Of a DNA stretch of 64,000 nucleotides, positions 11,541 to 22,880 are shown piece after piece. The stretch lies in the NCBI GenBank assembly GCA_025716855.1, contig JAIXMQ010000010.1, positions 617,501-681,500 on the forward strand. The letters run 5' to 3'. The stretch is from Pilaira anomala. Its lineage: Eukaryota > Mucoromycota > Mucoromycetes > Mucorales > Mucoraceae. Each line of letters begins with the position of its first letter. Within the stretch, counting starts at the first letter, position 1. Below the pieces are notes generated by a model. It had not been told where the DNA came from. It ran no database searches and saw only the letters and a program-made list of their open reading frames with translations. The position numbers were made by a program, and so were the translations under genes.

Positions 11541-13947
11541 ATGTCTTCTGACGAAGAGGATTCCGATTGTCCATTATGTATGGAAGAGCTGGATATTGCT
11601 GACCGTAACTTCAGACCTTGTCCTTGCGGTTATCAGGTATTTATACATACATAAATTACAAGATGTAACTTAAAAAAACTAATAATAATAATAATAAAAA
11701 AGATCTGTCGTTTTTGTTGGCATCACATTAAGACAAACTTGAACGGTCGATGCCCTGCCTGTAGAAGATTATATAGCGACCAAATAGTTGAGTTCGTTCC
11801 TGTCAGTGCTGAAGAAATTGTACGTCTAAAGAAAGAAAAGAAAGAAAAGGACCGTCAAACACGAGATATGAGAGACCCTAGTAGAAGACAACTCTCTAAC
11901 GTAAGAGTCGTTCAGAAAAATCTAGTCTATGTTCTTGGTCTAAGTTTAAAGCACGCCAGTGTCGATGTAAGTTTTCAATAATCAACTACCTCATCATCTC
12001 CCATCCCTTCCCTTTTTCTAACACCTTCTTTCTCCTTTAGAATGAACTTTTTAAAAAGTATGGAAGGATTGACAAAGTCGTTATTAGTAAACGCTCTGCT
12101 CCCTCTACAGGTTCAAATTCTTCTGTTGGCATTTATGTCACTTTTTCTCGAAAGGAAGATGCCAGTAGAGCCATAGAAGCTATGAACGGTATGGAATATG
12201 AGGGTAAAACCTTGAGGTAAGTGAAAAAGAAAAGAAAAAAAAAGTAAAGTGTAAAAACATATTCAACTGACAATATTTTAGAGCTTCATACGGAACCACA
12301 AAATATTGTACTTATTACCTAAGACATATGTCTTGTCCTAATCCCAATTGTATGTATTTACATGAACCTGGAGATGATGTTGACAGTTATAGCAAAGACA
12401 CTGTGTCTATTGGGTAAAGTTTTATTTTTACATTATAAAAAAAACACGTTCACTAAAAAAAAAATGATTTTTATAGAAAACACGCCAATTCATCTGTAAG
12501 TTCTAGTAGTGCTTCAACTTATCCAAACAAGCGTCCTGCAGTTACTTTAAAGACAACACCAATGGCTGCTTCTTCTAGTAGTAGCACTACGGCAACTCCC
12601 AGCACACCTGAAACGAGACCTGCAACTACTACTACTGCTCCACGTACTTGGGCACCAATTCCTAAAGTAATCCCTATTCCACCTGTCGTCGTCATTCCAA
12701 AAGAAGAGTCACCTGTGATCGAACCCGCCATAATTCCTGCCGCTGTTCCTGCTTCTCTCTCTTCTTCTCCTCCCTTTAAAGAAACCACAAAATCTTCCTC
12801 TTCTACTGTTACTAAAAAACAACCTCCATCTCTTAAATCAAGTAAATCAAGCGCATCTTCCAAGAAGCCCATGATCGAAAAAACAAAAAAGATTAATATT
12901 CCTCTAGTTCCAGAAGAAGATGAAAGACCTGCTCTTCCACCTACTGCTTCTTGGGCTAAAGCACCTGTTGTCAATCATGAAAGTGTCATCACACCTGCCA
13001 ATTTCGGTCCCTCTTTATCCGACGCTTTACATGCTCCTCAAAAACCAAAACACTCCCCATCACTAAAGGTTAAAAAGGAAAAAAAGACAAAAGGTAAAAT
13101 GGTACGTTTAGAGGAATTTGAAGAGGCTGAAAGAGAGGCCAAGATCGCTGCTACTAGGCCCAAGGTTGTTGTTGTACCTAAACCTAGTACTGTAATTGAA
13201 CCTCTTAAGCCTACCCAAGTAGAACCCAAAACAAATTCTGTAGTCGAAGAAGCTATCGCAGAACAAACTATTGATGGTAACAATGTTGAAGCTGAAAATG
13301 ATCAAGAAATGAAAGAAAACGTCAAGCCAGAGACTATGGAAGAAGAAGGGGAAGAGATCCAACCTGAGATGATTGAAATTAAAAACACGGTCACTGTTGA
13401 AGAAGAAGAAAACCCTGTAGTAAAAGAAGAACATGTTGCAGCAGTAGTAGCAGATACACCTATTACTAAAGAAGAAGAATCTAGTACTATATTGGAAGAA
13501 GAAACGAAAGAAATGTTGACAGAAAAACAAATTGATCAAGTTATGCAGGAAGTGGATACACAGGAAACTCTACAGATTCAAAAAGATTCAACTACTGATG
13601 ATATTATTCATGATGAAGTAGTAGTAGCTGGATTAGTTGAATCAACAAGTGATACTGAAAAGGTTGAGAATTTGGCTTCATTGAATGAGAATATTATCAA
13701 GGCCTTTGATAATGCTGCAAACGAAACTTTTGAAAAGGTACAAGATGATCTTCGTAACCAACAAGAGGAACCAGAAATCTCAAGTGATTCATCAGAACAA
13801 GTAATTATTGAAAAATCACAAACTATTTCTACTCCTATGGCTGCTATGGATCGATTATCTTCTCTTGTTCAACAAGAAATCATGACTGATTTACCTGAAC
13901 CGCCCCAATTTGAAGAAATGAATGCTCAGCAGCAACAACAACAACAA

Positions 13948-13983
<36 letters not shown>

Positions 13984-15600
13984 CATCAACATCATCATCA
14001 AATGCAACAACAGCATATGCAACAACAGCAGATGCAACAACAGCAGATGCAACAACAATTCCAACAAGGACCTCCTCCTCATCCTGGTATGAATCGATTT
14101 GATATGATGCCAATTCAAGCAGATAATCGTCGTTCACCTATGCCACCACCTGGACTTGGTAATATACCTCCTCCTCCACCACCTGACTGGATGAATCGTA
14201 GTTTTGATCCATTTAATGGTCAAGATCCTTCACTAATTGCAGCACGTCGTTTACAACATTCACAGCGTATGTTGGAAGCAAGTGGATTATTTGGTGGTAA
14301 TGGCGGTGGTAACGTTGGGAATGGTAATGGTGGTGGGTTTGGTCACCCTCTTCCTCATCATATTCCTCATCATCATCCTCCTCCTCCAGTTGTTCCTAGA
14401 TTTGGCTTCTCTCCAGACTTTAATCATGGTCCTTCAGGATATCATCATCCACCACCTCCTCCTCCTCCTCCCCCACTTGGTATGTTTCCTCCTCCACCAC
14501 ATCCACCACATCCAATGATGCGAGGTCCTCCTCCTCCTCCTCCCCCGCCTCAACAACAACAACAACCTTCACCGCATGAGTTGATGAGCATGCAGTCACC
14601 TTTTGGCCCCCCTCCCCCACAACAACAGCAACAACAACAGATGGAAGAATTAAGGAACGAATTCAGTAATTTAAAGATGAACAATAATCAATCTCGTGAA
14701 GATTTTAGAGCTTTATTACCAAACGTTAATATAAGTTTTAATAATTTACAAGAAAAGAGAAGAGCAGAAGAATTTTATCAACAACAGCAAATGTTTATGC
14801 GTCAGCAGCAACAATTACAAATGCAACAACGTATGTCTGAACAATCTGGTCATCATCCTTTCTCCTCTTCTTCTGCTTCTTCTCCTTCACAAGAGAAGAT
14901 ATTGTCTCGTTCACCTGCTATTGGTATTCGTCAATCAGATAATCAAGAAGAAAAGAGAAATCCAGATGTACGTGTTGAAGCTCAAAATTTCTTTGGTGAA
15001 TTCTTGCGTAAAGCAGCTTCTTCTACTCCTCAACCTGAGATGTCTCCTAAAAAAGAAGAACCAGGTAAAATATTATTATTATTTTTGATGTTTATATTTT
15101 ATAATTGTTATTAATTGTTATTAATTGTTATTAATTGTTATTAATTGTTATTAATTTAGCTGTTGCTTTACCATTCCAAGATCCTGCAATCATGTCTGTC
15201 CATTTAGTAGGTAACGAAGCACAACAACAACAACAACAGCAACAACAGCAACAACAGCAGCAACCTCCTCTTCCTCCTGCTGTAAATGAACTCGTTCGCT
15301 CTCAAAATACAATTCTTCAAATCTTGGGTGGTCAACCTCCTCCACCACCATCTCCATTAACAATGGAACAGCAACAACAACAGCATCAACAACAACAGCA
15401 ACAAATGCATCAATTCCATCAACAAAGACAACAAATGGATCCTAGATTTGTTATGGATCAAGGTAGAATGATGCATCAACAAGAAGGAAATTTTAATGAT
15501 ATGAATCCAAATAAACATTTTAATAATATGTTTATGGGTCCACCACCACAACAACAACAACCACCTAATTTCCAACAGCAACAACAATTTCATCATCACC

Positions 15601-15635
<35 letters not shown>

Positions 15636-15815
15636 GGTTCTTCTTTTATGCCTGCATTTAGAGAACCTAATATGGGTATGATGGGTAGAATGGGACCTCC
15701 ACCTGGTATGATGAGACCTCCTATGCCACCTAATGATATGCGATTTAGAAGTAATGGTCATATGAATAATCAACCTCCTCCACCTGGTATGTTTGCTGAT
15801 GATAATCGTCACTAA
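11541..15815 (+). CDS. NOT4: NOT4, CCR4-NOT complex E3 ubiquitin ligase
   Basis: Six exons, 11541-11636, 11703-11966, 12041-12216, 12282-12413, 12477-15064 and 15160-15815, give 1303 residues. The N-terminus carries the NOT4 C4C4 RING (CPLCMEELD ... CPCGYQICRFCWHHI ... GRCPACRRLY), a coiled region, an RRM (NVRVVQKNLVYVLGL ... VGIYVTFSRKEDA) and a CCCH finger (YCTYYLRHMSCPNPNCMYLH). NOT4 ubiquitinates nascent-chain and ribosomal targets and belongs to the CCR4-NOT deadenylase. The rest, about 1000 residues, is low complexity: an acidic Glu/Val region, then Gln tracts coded by CAG/CAA (13927-13980, 15219-15260, 15600-15635), His runs and Pro runs. This tail is much longer than in yeast NOT4 (587 residues). 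The long minus-strand ORFs over it are shadows. Confidence 0.95.
15103..15154 (+). repeat. Decamer repeat inside NOT4 intron 5
   Basis: Five tandem copies of AATTGTTATT fill most of the 95-nt intron between 15065 and 15159 and run up to the AATTTAG acceptor. The copies contain TTAAT-type sequences that could serve as alternative branch sites. Confidence 0.85.
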
Positions 15816-15969
15816 CTTTGTAACTCTTTTTTTATTATTTGCTCTTATATATAAATATTTGTCAATGCTTCTCTTTTTCGTATACACATCACAAATCCCA
15901 CATCTAATCCCCCCCCCCTTTCACCTTTTTTTAAAATAAAATAAAATAAAATAATGTATACTTCTTTTA

Positions 15970-16881
15970 TTATTTCTTTTGTGGTGAATTAACAAAATTC
16001 ATACTATAACCACCCTTTCCAGTTGGATCTTGTTGTAGTTGAAAATTATCGGTAGAAAGACCAAATTTACCCAACAAAGAGTTTCCTAAATCTTTTAATT
16101 TACCCATCATTTCTTCCTTTTCTAATTCCATCTTTTGTTTAATTTTATTCGGTAATTCCTTTTCAGCTCTTTGACATTGACTGAGTGTATATTTGTCTTG
16201 AACCAATTCCTTTAATTTTTGATAATCTTCTAAAGAAGCTTGCATAGAAGATGATGTTCCAATCTTTTCATTTGCTTGTGCTCTACGAAGTAATGCTTTG
16301 GCATACTTTGGATCTAATTTAAGTGCTTGTGTACACATATCTCTTCCTTCCTTATAATCATCCTATCTTCTTTGTTATTTATCTCCTTCTCCTTTTTTTA
16401 TTTTAATTTCTTTGTCCTTACCTGTTTCATGTGACAAGCTGCAATATTTCCAAAATAAACTGCTCGCTCTTTTGCAAGTGAGTCAGGACAGCTCATTAAC
16501 GCTTTTTCATATTCTGCAATCGCGTTCTTGTATTCTCCTTGTCCAAAGTATGTATTTCCTTTTGTTTTATATTCTGTTGCTTCTTGAACTAGTTTCTATT
16601 GAAGAGCATGAGTAAAGTTGTCAAGAGACAAAAAAAAAGCATTTTTACTTTTAGTTCTTCTTCTGGATATTCTTCGCTTTCAAAGAATACATCGCCATCT
16701 TGGTCTGCTTCTTCTTCTTTCTTCTGTACAACTTTCTCAATAACTGGTTCTTTTGTTTTCTCGGTTACTTCTTTCCCTACACCTTTTTTTTTTTTGGTAA
16801 GTTTCTAAAGTTAATTTCTTTCTCTTGTAGATACTTACTGGGTGATACTTCTTTTTCTACAATTTCTTCAATAACTGCCAT
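15970..16881 (-). CDS. TTC1-like tetratricopeptide co-chaperone
   Basis: Exons 16839-16881, 16649-16776, 16422-16595 and 15970-16362 (minus strand) give 245 residues. After an acidic N-terminus, a three-TPR domain spans about residues 60-190 (KTKGNTYFGQGEYKNAIAEY; ALKLDPKYAKALLRRAQANE). The C-terminus matches the TTC1 family closely: KEEMMGKLKDLGNSLLGKFGLSTDNFQ, then YSMNFV. TTC1 proteins bind chaperone C-termini and, in animals, Ras and Galpha. The fungal role is inferred to be co-chaperone-like. It converges with NOT4 (154 bp between stops) and diverges from the PRPP synthetase gene. The first intron contains a poly-A run next to its acceptor. Confidence 0.88.
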
Positions 16882-17324
16882 TTTTTTAAAAAAAAATAAG
16901 AATAGCAAAATAGAAGAGGAAAGAAAAGTCGGGAAAGCTTGCCAACTTGAACAATGTATCTCAACGTGACTACCATTACCTAATCATTTGGGCCGAACGA
17001 ATTCCATGGATGGAATGTAACGCACGTTGCTATGGATACGGTAACCTTGATACACTCATTGAAAGTTTGAAATGGTCCTTTTATTTTTGTTGCTCATATT
17101 TGGTATATGAAAATTAAAAGTTCCCAGCATTGCCCTCCAACTAAAAAGATTGCATGTGATGGCATACACCTTTAAACCGTCTTTCACTTTTATTGAGTTC
17201 CCGTCCTCGCAGTCACCATTTAAAAAAAACTCTTTTTTTAATCTATAAAACAAAAAAGAACGATACTCTTTCCAAACAACTTTTTTTTCTTTTTCTTATA
17301 CTAAAACCCCCAAAAAAAAAACAA
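16882..17324. promoter_or_regulatory. Divergent intergenic region, TTC1-like / PRPP synthetase
   Basis: 443 bp between two divergent start codons. It holds an NRF1- or E-box-like CACGTTG/CAACGTG area near 16961-17030 and a pyrimidine-rich tract before the plus-strand ATG. No ORF with coding character is present. Confidence 0.45.
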
Positions 17325-18659
17325 ATGCGTAACTTAGTTGTACTTGGTGGCTCTTCTCACCCAGATTTTACCGAGAAAATCTGTAATCGTCTCGGTATAA
17401 GTGAAGGCAAAACTCGTCTTTCAAAGTTTTCTAACAATGAGACAAGTGTTGAAATGAAGGAATCAGTTCGTGGAAAAGACGTTTATATTATCCAAAGTGC
17501 TTGTGGCTCTGTCAACGACAATTTTATCGAATTACTTATTATGATTAACGGTTGTAAAATTGCTTCCGCAAAGCGTATCACTGCTGTCATTCCTCATTTT
17601 CCTTATTCTCGTCAACCTGATGTTCCCTTTAAACAATCCGGCGCTCCACTCACTTTCTTACCTCCTCAAACCCCTCAGTATCAACCAAATCAACCTAACA
17701 AGGCTGAAGATGTATCTAAACAATTAATGCGTAAGTTAGGCCATCAAGCTGCTATACAACAACAAGAAGAGGAAGAGCCTAAAAAGAAGACGCCCTATCG
17801 TGAATGGCGTGCACGTCCTGGTGTCTTGATCGCCGATCTTTTAACTTGTGCTGGTAAATTAATATATAATTAAAAAGAGAGAGTGTGTGTAAAAAAAAAA
17901 AAAAAGGTGAAAAGGGAAATTTACAAATATTTATACTATTGTTTATAGGTGCTGATCATGTTATTACAATGGATCTTCACGATGCTCAAGTAAGAAGAAT
18001 ACGTATTGGATTTATTTTTACTTTTTACTAACAAATATTTATAGTATCCTGGATTTTTCGATTGTCCTGTAGATAACTTGACTAGTTTATATACTGTCAT
18101 CAAGTATATTCGTTTAAATATTCCTGATTATTCCACTGCTGTTCTTGTTTCTCCCGATGCAGGTGGAGCAAAAAGGTATTTAAATATACAGGAATAACAA
18201 AAGAGCATTATCTAAATATTCCTCCTTCCTTCTAGAGCTACATCCATTGCAGAGAAATTATTTATGGACTTTGCACTTGTTCACAAAGAACGTATGAAAG
18301 CCCACTCACAAAAGAAAGAATCTATGCTCGTAGGTGATGTACGAGGTCGTAATTGTATTTTGATTGACGATATTACCGATACATCTTATACAATTACAAA
18401 GGCAGCTCGTTTATTACGAGAAAAGGGAGCTAAAAAGATTTATGCTCTTGTGAGCCATGCTATTCTTTCCGCTGACGCTATTGAACATATCGGTGAAAGT
18501 TGTATAGATGAATTAATTGTATCCAACTCCGTACCTCAAGACCAACATATGACTCATCCTAAAATCAAGGTCTTTGACGTATCTCCTCTCTTTTCTGAAG
18601 CCATTCGTCGTACCCATTTCGGTGAATCTCTGTCAAAATTATTTGAAGCTGAAAACTAA
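17325..18659 (+). CDS. Ribose-phosphate diphosphokinase (PRPP synthetase), insert-bearing fungal type
   Basis: Exons 17325-17853, 17949-17989, 18045-18175 and 18236-18659 give 374 residues. It makes PRPP from ribose-5-phosphate and ATP in the cytosol, feeding purine, pyrimidine, His and Trp synthesis. Visible motifs: the N-terminal [10 protein letters not shown] with [11 protein letters not shown], the Mg/ATP region [10 protein letters not shown], the [14 protein letters not shown] strand-loop, and the PRPP-binding loop [12 protein letters not shown]. The ATP-loop after FPYSRQ is interrupted by about 60 residues ([13 protein letters not shown]... to YREWRARPG), a non-homologous region found at the same place in some fungal PRS subunits. 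In such families subunits form hetero-oligomers, so this one may be partly regulatory. A Tyr stands where the PRPP loop of human PRPS1 has Gly. Confidence 0.93.
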
Positions 18660-18956
18660 ATTTTCCTTTTCTACTTCTTCTTTTCCACTTAATAGACTCT
18701 TTTTCACTTATCGCTTTTTTTTTCCTTTCCACCAAAAAAAAACACTTCATTTGTCACATATATAAAATATCACAACATCTCAAGATGGATTAATTTCTTT
18801 TTTTTTTAAAAAAAAAACGTGGAGTTTGTATTCCAATTGACTTGGGCATTCGATTGTGTAACTATTTTTTTTTTTATATATATTTTAGGTCCCAAAAAAA
18901 AACAATACATGAACGCATGTTTTTACTCTTTTAATAACATATATATCAAAAAAAAA

Positions 18957-20064
18957 ATGACAAAAAATCTAAAGCATATATCCCTCATTACCTTAATAGT
19001 TCAAAACAGTGCACTCATCTTAACTATGCGATATACACGCGCAAGTGTACCTGCCGATAAGTTATACCTAGCTTCTACTGCCGTCTTTATAAGCGAACTT
19101 TTAAAAACTTTAGTCTGTCTTTTAGTTGTTTATCGTTTACTACCTTCTCAAACAAGGTCTATACCCAACTTAATTACCTTTCTATATTGTGAACTCATTA
19201 TCAACTGGAAAGAAACCATAAAGCTAGCTTTTCCTGCCATCTTGTACCTAATTCAGGTAAAAAAAAAAAAACGCACACAAAAACAAAAACAAAAAAACTT
19301 ACCCTGTTACATAATAGAATAATCTTCAATATGTTGCAGCCACAAATTTAGACGCAGCTACATTTCAAGTAACATATCAATTCAAGATCCTAACGACTGC
19401 ATTTTTCAGTGTCGTTATGCTCAACCGTAGATTATCCAATACCAAATGGGCAGCATTGGGTGTTTTGACAATCGGTATAGCATTAGTTGTGTTACCAAAA
19501 GGAGCTTTACAAAGTTGGATGGGTTACGAGCCCTTGATTGTTTCGGATACGAATGCTACTTCCATTGGTAATCAATCCAATTCAAAAGGCTTAGTGTCAG
19601 TATGTATTGCCTGTATTTTGTCCGGTATCGCTGGAGTCTATTTCGAGAAAATTGTGAAATCAGCACAACGTAATACCAGTTTAGACATGTTGGAGAAACA
19701 AAAGAACACTGAACAAATTCAATTATGGATTCGTAATATACAACTATCGATATTTTCTGTACTATTAGGCTGTATATTTGTTGTAGCATTACAAGACGGG
19801 CCTGCCATTTTACAAGATGGATTCTTTCAAAATTATTCTTATTTAACTTGGATTGTGATATTTATTCAGGCAGGTGGGGGATTAATTGTTGGCTTTGTTG
19901 TAAGATACGCAGATAATATTTTAAAAGGTTTTGCTACCAGTATTAGTATCATCTTATCTAGTGTAATTAGTATATTTTTATTTAATTTTGAAGTGACATT
20001 ATCATTTAGTATGGGTGCATTACTTGTAATTTATGCAACATACATGTACGGATCTTCAACATAA
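18957..20064 (+). CDS. Nucleotide-sugar transporter (SLC35A family)
   Basis: Two exons, 18957-19256 and 19318-20064, encode 348 residues with about ten hydrophobic segments. Motifs shared with UDP-galactose, UDP-GlcNAc and CMP-sialic-acid transporters are clear: LIVQNSALILTMRYTR at the N-terminus, NNLQYVAATNLDAATFQVTYQ after the intron, FKILTTAFFSVVML, and the C-terminal VRYADNILKGFATSISIILSS. The protein exchanges a nucleotide sugar for the corresponding monophosphate in Golgi or ER membranes. UDP-galactose or UDP-GlcNAc are the likeliest substrates, but the sequence alone does not decide. The start is the first ATG, directly before the conserved hydrophobic segment. The stop lies 60 bp from that of the convergent MFAP1 gene. 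Confidence 0.92.
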
Positions 20065-20124
20065 AAACAAAGAACCTTTCTTTAATATATGTACAAAAAT
20101 TATTTCTCTTTTCTTTTATTTATT

Positions 20125-21593
20125 TTATGTTCTATCATTATCATCTTTTCTTCTACGTTTTGCTAATGGTTTTGCCCAAGGTGAATCTTTAGAAGATGTA
20201 TCTTGATCAACTAAATGAGTATACTTTGTACGTCCTGCCAAACCAAAATTCTTGACTTGCATGATTTTAGGAAGCACATCTTTATTACGTACTTCATCAA
20301 TTGTAGGTGCTGAATAATCTCTTTGAAGTACTTCATTCTCTGGATCTTGATAAAATGCTCCCTTATGATAATACTTTTGCATAAATGTGTGTTGTCCTTT
20401 TTCCTTATTTTTACTTTCTTTAGCTCTTTCTAAATCCTCTTTTAATCGAACATCTTCAGGAAGTGCTCTTCTACGTTCAATCTCTTCTTCTTCCTTTTCA
20501 CGACTATATTGTATGTATATATATATAAAAAAAAAAAAAAGTGAGTGAACAAATATTAATATCCATGTTTTAATATAACTTACGCAATACGCTCTTCTCT
20601 GTCTCGCTTAATACGATTTAATTCTCTTACTCTCCAAGCATCAAATTCTGCTTCTTCATCTAAACCATCTGTATCATCGACAGCATCCTCATATTCTGTA
20701 ATTTCCTTAAATGTCGCTATAAAGAATAAAGGTTACATTTTAAGCAATACTTACCAATTTTTTTTTTTTAAAAAAAATTGCTTACCTTCTTCCTTTTCAC
20801 GACGAAGTTCTTCAGCCAGCATATCATGGGATTGTTTCTTTCTAGCTTCAAGCTCTTCTTCCAATTTCCTTTCGCGTTCTTCTTCTTCTTTAGCGAGTTT
20901 TTCTTGTTGTAAAATTGTCTCACGTCGCGCTCTATTCAAAAGTAAAGTGTTAAAATAACTCGCTTAAAAAAAAAATCGAAACTTTACTTTGGTATAAATA
21001 CAGGCTTTGGTAAGCGAGCAATTGTATCTTCTTCTTCACTAGAAGACTCGTACTCACTTGACCCCTAAAAACCAAATATAAGTAACATAACCTTCTTTTT
21101 TTTTTCTCTCTCTCTATCTAACCTCTTCCTCTGATTCTTCTTCGGATTCTTCCTGTTCCAATTCAACCTGCTCTTGTTCCTGTAAAGCCTTTTGTTTTAA
21201 CCTTAAACGTTCTCTTGCTTTCTCTTCCTCATCCTCCTCTTCTTCTTCTTCTTCTGACTCAACCTGTTTTCTTCTTCTTCTTTCACCACCTGTGCTCTCT
21301 ACTTGCCCCTGTTGAGCTTGTTGTAATCTACGAAGTCTACGATCGGTGCTTGCATCTTTTTCTGAGATGACAGTTTGTTTAATACCTGTCTCCACTTCCT
21401 TTTTCGCAAACTGAAGTTCTCCTCTCTTTCGTCTTATAGGTTCTTCCACATGTTGTTGTTCTTCCTCCTCCTCTTCTTCTTCGTCTGAATCCAAAAGATC
21501 ATCAACATAGTTTTCTGGAACTTGACCAGCTCTATATCTTTTAGCTTGAGTTTGCGGTCTTTGTTGCTTTTGTGTAGGTCTAGCAGCCGACAT
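20125..21593 (-). CDS. MFAP1: MFAP1, spliceosomal protein (B complex)
   Basis: Five exons, 21123-21593, 20988-21064, 20786-20931, 20584-20716 and 20125-20503, give 401 residues. The C-terminal third is the conserved MFAP1 block: FMQKYYHKGAFYQD, RDYSAPTIDEV, LPKIMQVKNFGLAGRTKYTH, LVDQDTSSKDSPWA. The N-terminal part is acidic and Glu/Lys-rich with KPVFIPK and long charged helices. MFAP1 (Spp381 in budding yeast) joins the tri-snRNP/B complex and contacts Prp38, so it acts in nuclear pre-mRNA splicing. The first donor appears to be GTTAGA rather than GTAAGT. The intron before 20786 contains a T-then-A palindrome. Confidence 0.94.
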
Positions 21594-21705
21594 GTTTATT
21601 TTGAATGAACAAGATATAAAAAAAAAAAAAAAAATAGGGAAAAATATTTCCTCCCTTTATTAAAAACGTCACATACACAACATTTTGGTAATTTTTAAAA
21701 ATTAT

Positions 21706-22716
21706 TTATGATTTATTTGTAAAATGATGTTTGATATTTTTGACAAGTTTTGAAAACAATCCTTTACTAAATTTAGGTCCATCAGACTTTTTACGTCTAT
21801 TCATACTAAAATGTGGTTGAAAATGTTGAGAATAAGTACGAGGCTTTTCTTGAACTGAATTTGCATAATAATGTTTTTCGGGTACTGCAACACTATAATA
21901 AGATCTGGCTGAATTTACTGATCTAGGAGGTGTATAGAATTCACCCGAGTCAAAGCTAGCAGTAGATGAATTCGATCTCTCTCGATGTGGTGGTTCAGGG
22001 CGTGATACAAGTATAGGTGAATGCCTATCTTCTGTTGTTGTTGTTGTTGTTGCGGCTGGACTTTTACCTACTCTCCAATTTTCCAAAGTACTTGATTCGA
22101 CTGAAATCTGACTTTCTTCGGCTGCTGGTCCAAGGTTATACATTTTATGATGCGTAGCAACAGATGAGACACGAGATACTTTTTTAATAGGTCCAGAACG
22201 TATACTTGAGGATCGAGACAAGATATCACTTTCATCATCCAAAAAAGATGCATTTGTTAATGGCGAGATATGTTGTATACGAGTATCACTCTTTTGATCC
22301 ATCATTGCCATACGATCATCATTATAATAAGGAAATGCGTCACCCATAATCACTGCATTCTTCTCTGGTTTGCTGGGTAATGGTTTACTATAATATTCTG
22401 TTGTTAAGGTATTATATTTAAGTCTTTTCTCCACTTGTTCTTCTTGCATGTCTGGTGGATCTGATATCCATTGATTTCTTAAAGGAGAGGCATTAGCAGG
22501 TCTGTTTTGCTCTTTTGACAAATGAGAAGGAAAACTGTCCAAGCAAAGAGAGAAATTATCATTATCCCAAGGAAACTCAATTACTTGACCTTGAATGCAC
22601 ACACCTTTACATTCAATTTTTGAAACAGGTCTACTACTCTGTTTATCCACTACCTTTTCTGTTGTTGGATTTAAATAGAAGAATCCAGTTTCTTTATGAT
22701 AAAATGTGTCTGTCAT
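21706..22716 (-). CDS. Hypothetical Ser-rich protein with basic C-terminal helix
   Basis: Single-exon ORF of 336 residues from the ATG at 22716; the frame is open further upstream but has no ATG there. It begins with an aromatic repeat-like motif (FYHKETGFFYLNPTTEKVV) resembling short WW/OCRE-type aromatic segments, continues with Ser/Thr-rich, mostly disordered sequence (RSSSIRSG, RSNSSTASFDSGEFYTPP), and ends with a strongly basic amphipathic tail (KFSKGLFSKLVKNIKHHFTNKS). The tail could bind membrane or nucleic acid. I do not recognise the family. The ATG lies 164 bp downstream of the stop of the kelch gene, on the same strand. Confidence 0.65.
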   Translation of the reverse strand: MTDTFYHKETGFFYLNPTTEKVVDKQSSRPVSKIECKGVCIQGQVIEFPWDNDNFSLCLDSFPSHLSKEQNRPANASPLRNQWISDPPDMQEEQVEKRLKYNTLTTEYYSKPLPSKPEKNAVIMGDAFPYYNDDRMAMMDQKSDTRIQHISPLTNASFLDDESDILSRSSSIRSGPIKKVSRVSSVATHHKMYNLGPAAEESQISVESSTLENWRVGKSPAATTTTTTEDRHSPILVSRPEPPHRERSNSSTASFDSGEFYTPPRSVNSARSYYSVAVPEKHYYANSVQEKPRTYSQHFQPHFSMNRRKKSDGPKFSKGLFSKLVKNIKHHFTNKS

Positions 22717-22880
22717 AAGAAAGCAAAAAAAAAAAAAGATAGAGATAAAAACAAAAATAAACGATGGCAATAAAACTGTTTTTATATATACTAGAATGTT
22801 GTCAATTTTTTTGACGACTCATCTATATTTATTTACATTATATATATATATATATATATATATTCAAGATTTTCTCTTTT

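Noticed and set aside
12519..13539. Long minus-strand ORFs over NOT4
   Set aside because: They are antisense shadows of the low-complexity NOT4 coding region and have no introns or family features.
13880..14137. Minus-strand poly-Ala/Val and poly-Leu ORFs
   Set aside because: Artifacts of the CAG/CAA repeat read on the other strand.
15357..15887. 176-codon minus-strand ORF
   Set aside because: Shadow of the Gln-rich last exon of NOT4; poly-Leu content arises from the repeat.
22717..22770. N-terminal extension of the gene at 21706-22716 giving a hydrophobic leader
   Set aside because: The upstream codon is TTG, not ATG, and the hydrophobic residues come from a T-rich leader.
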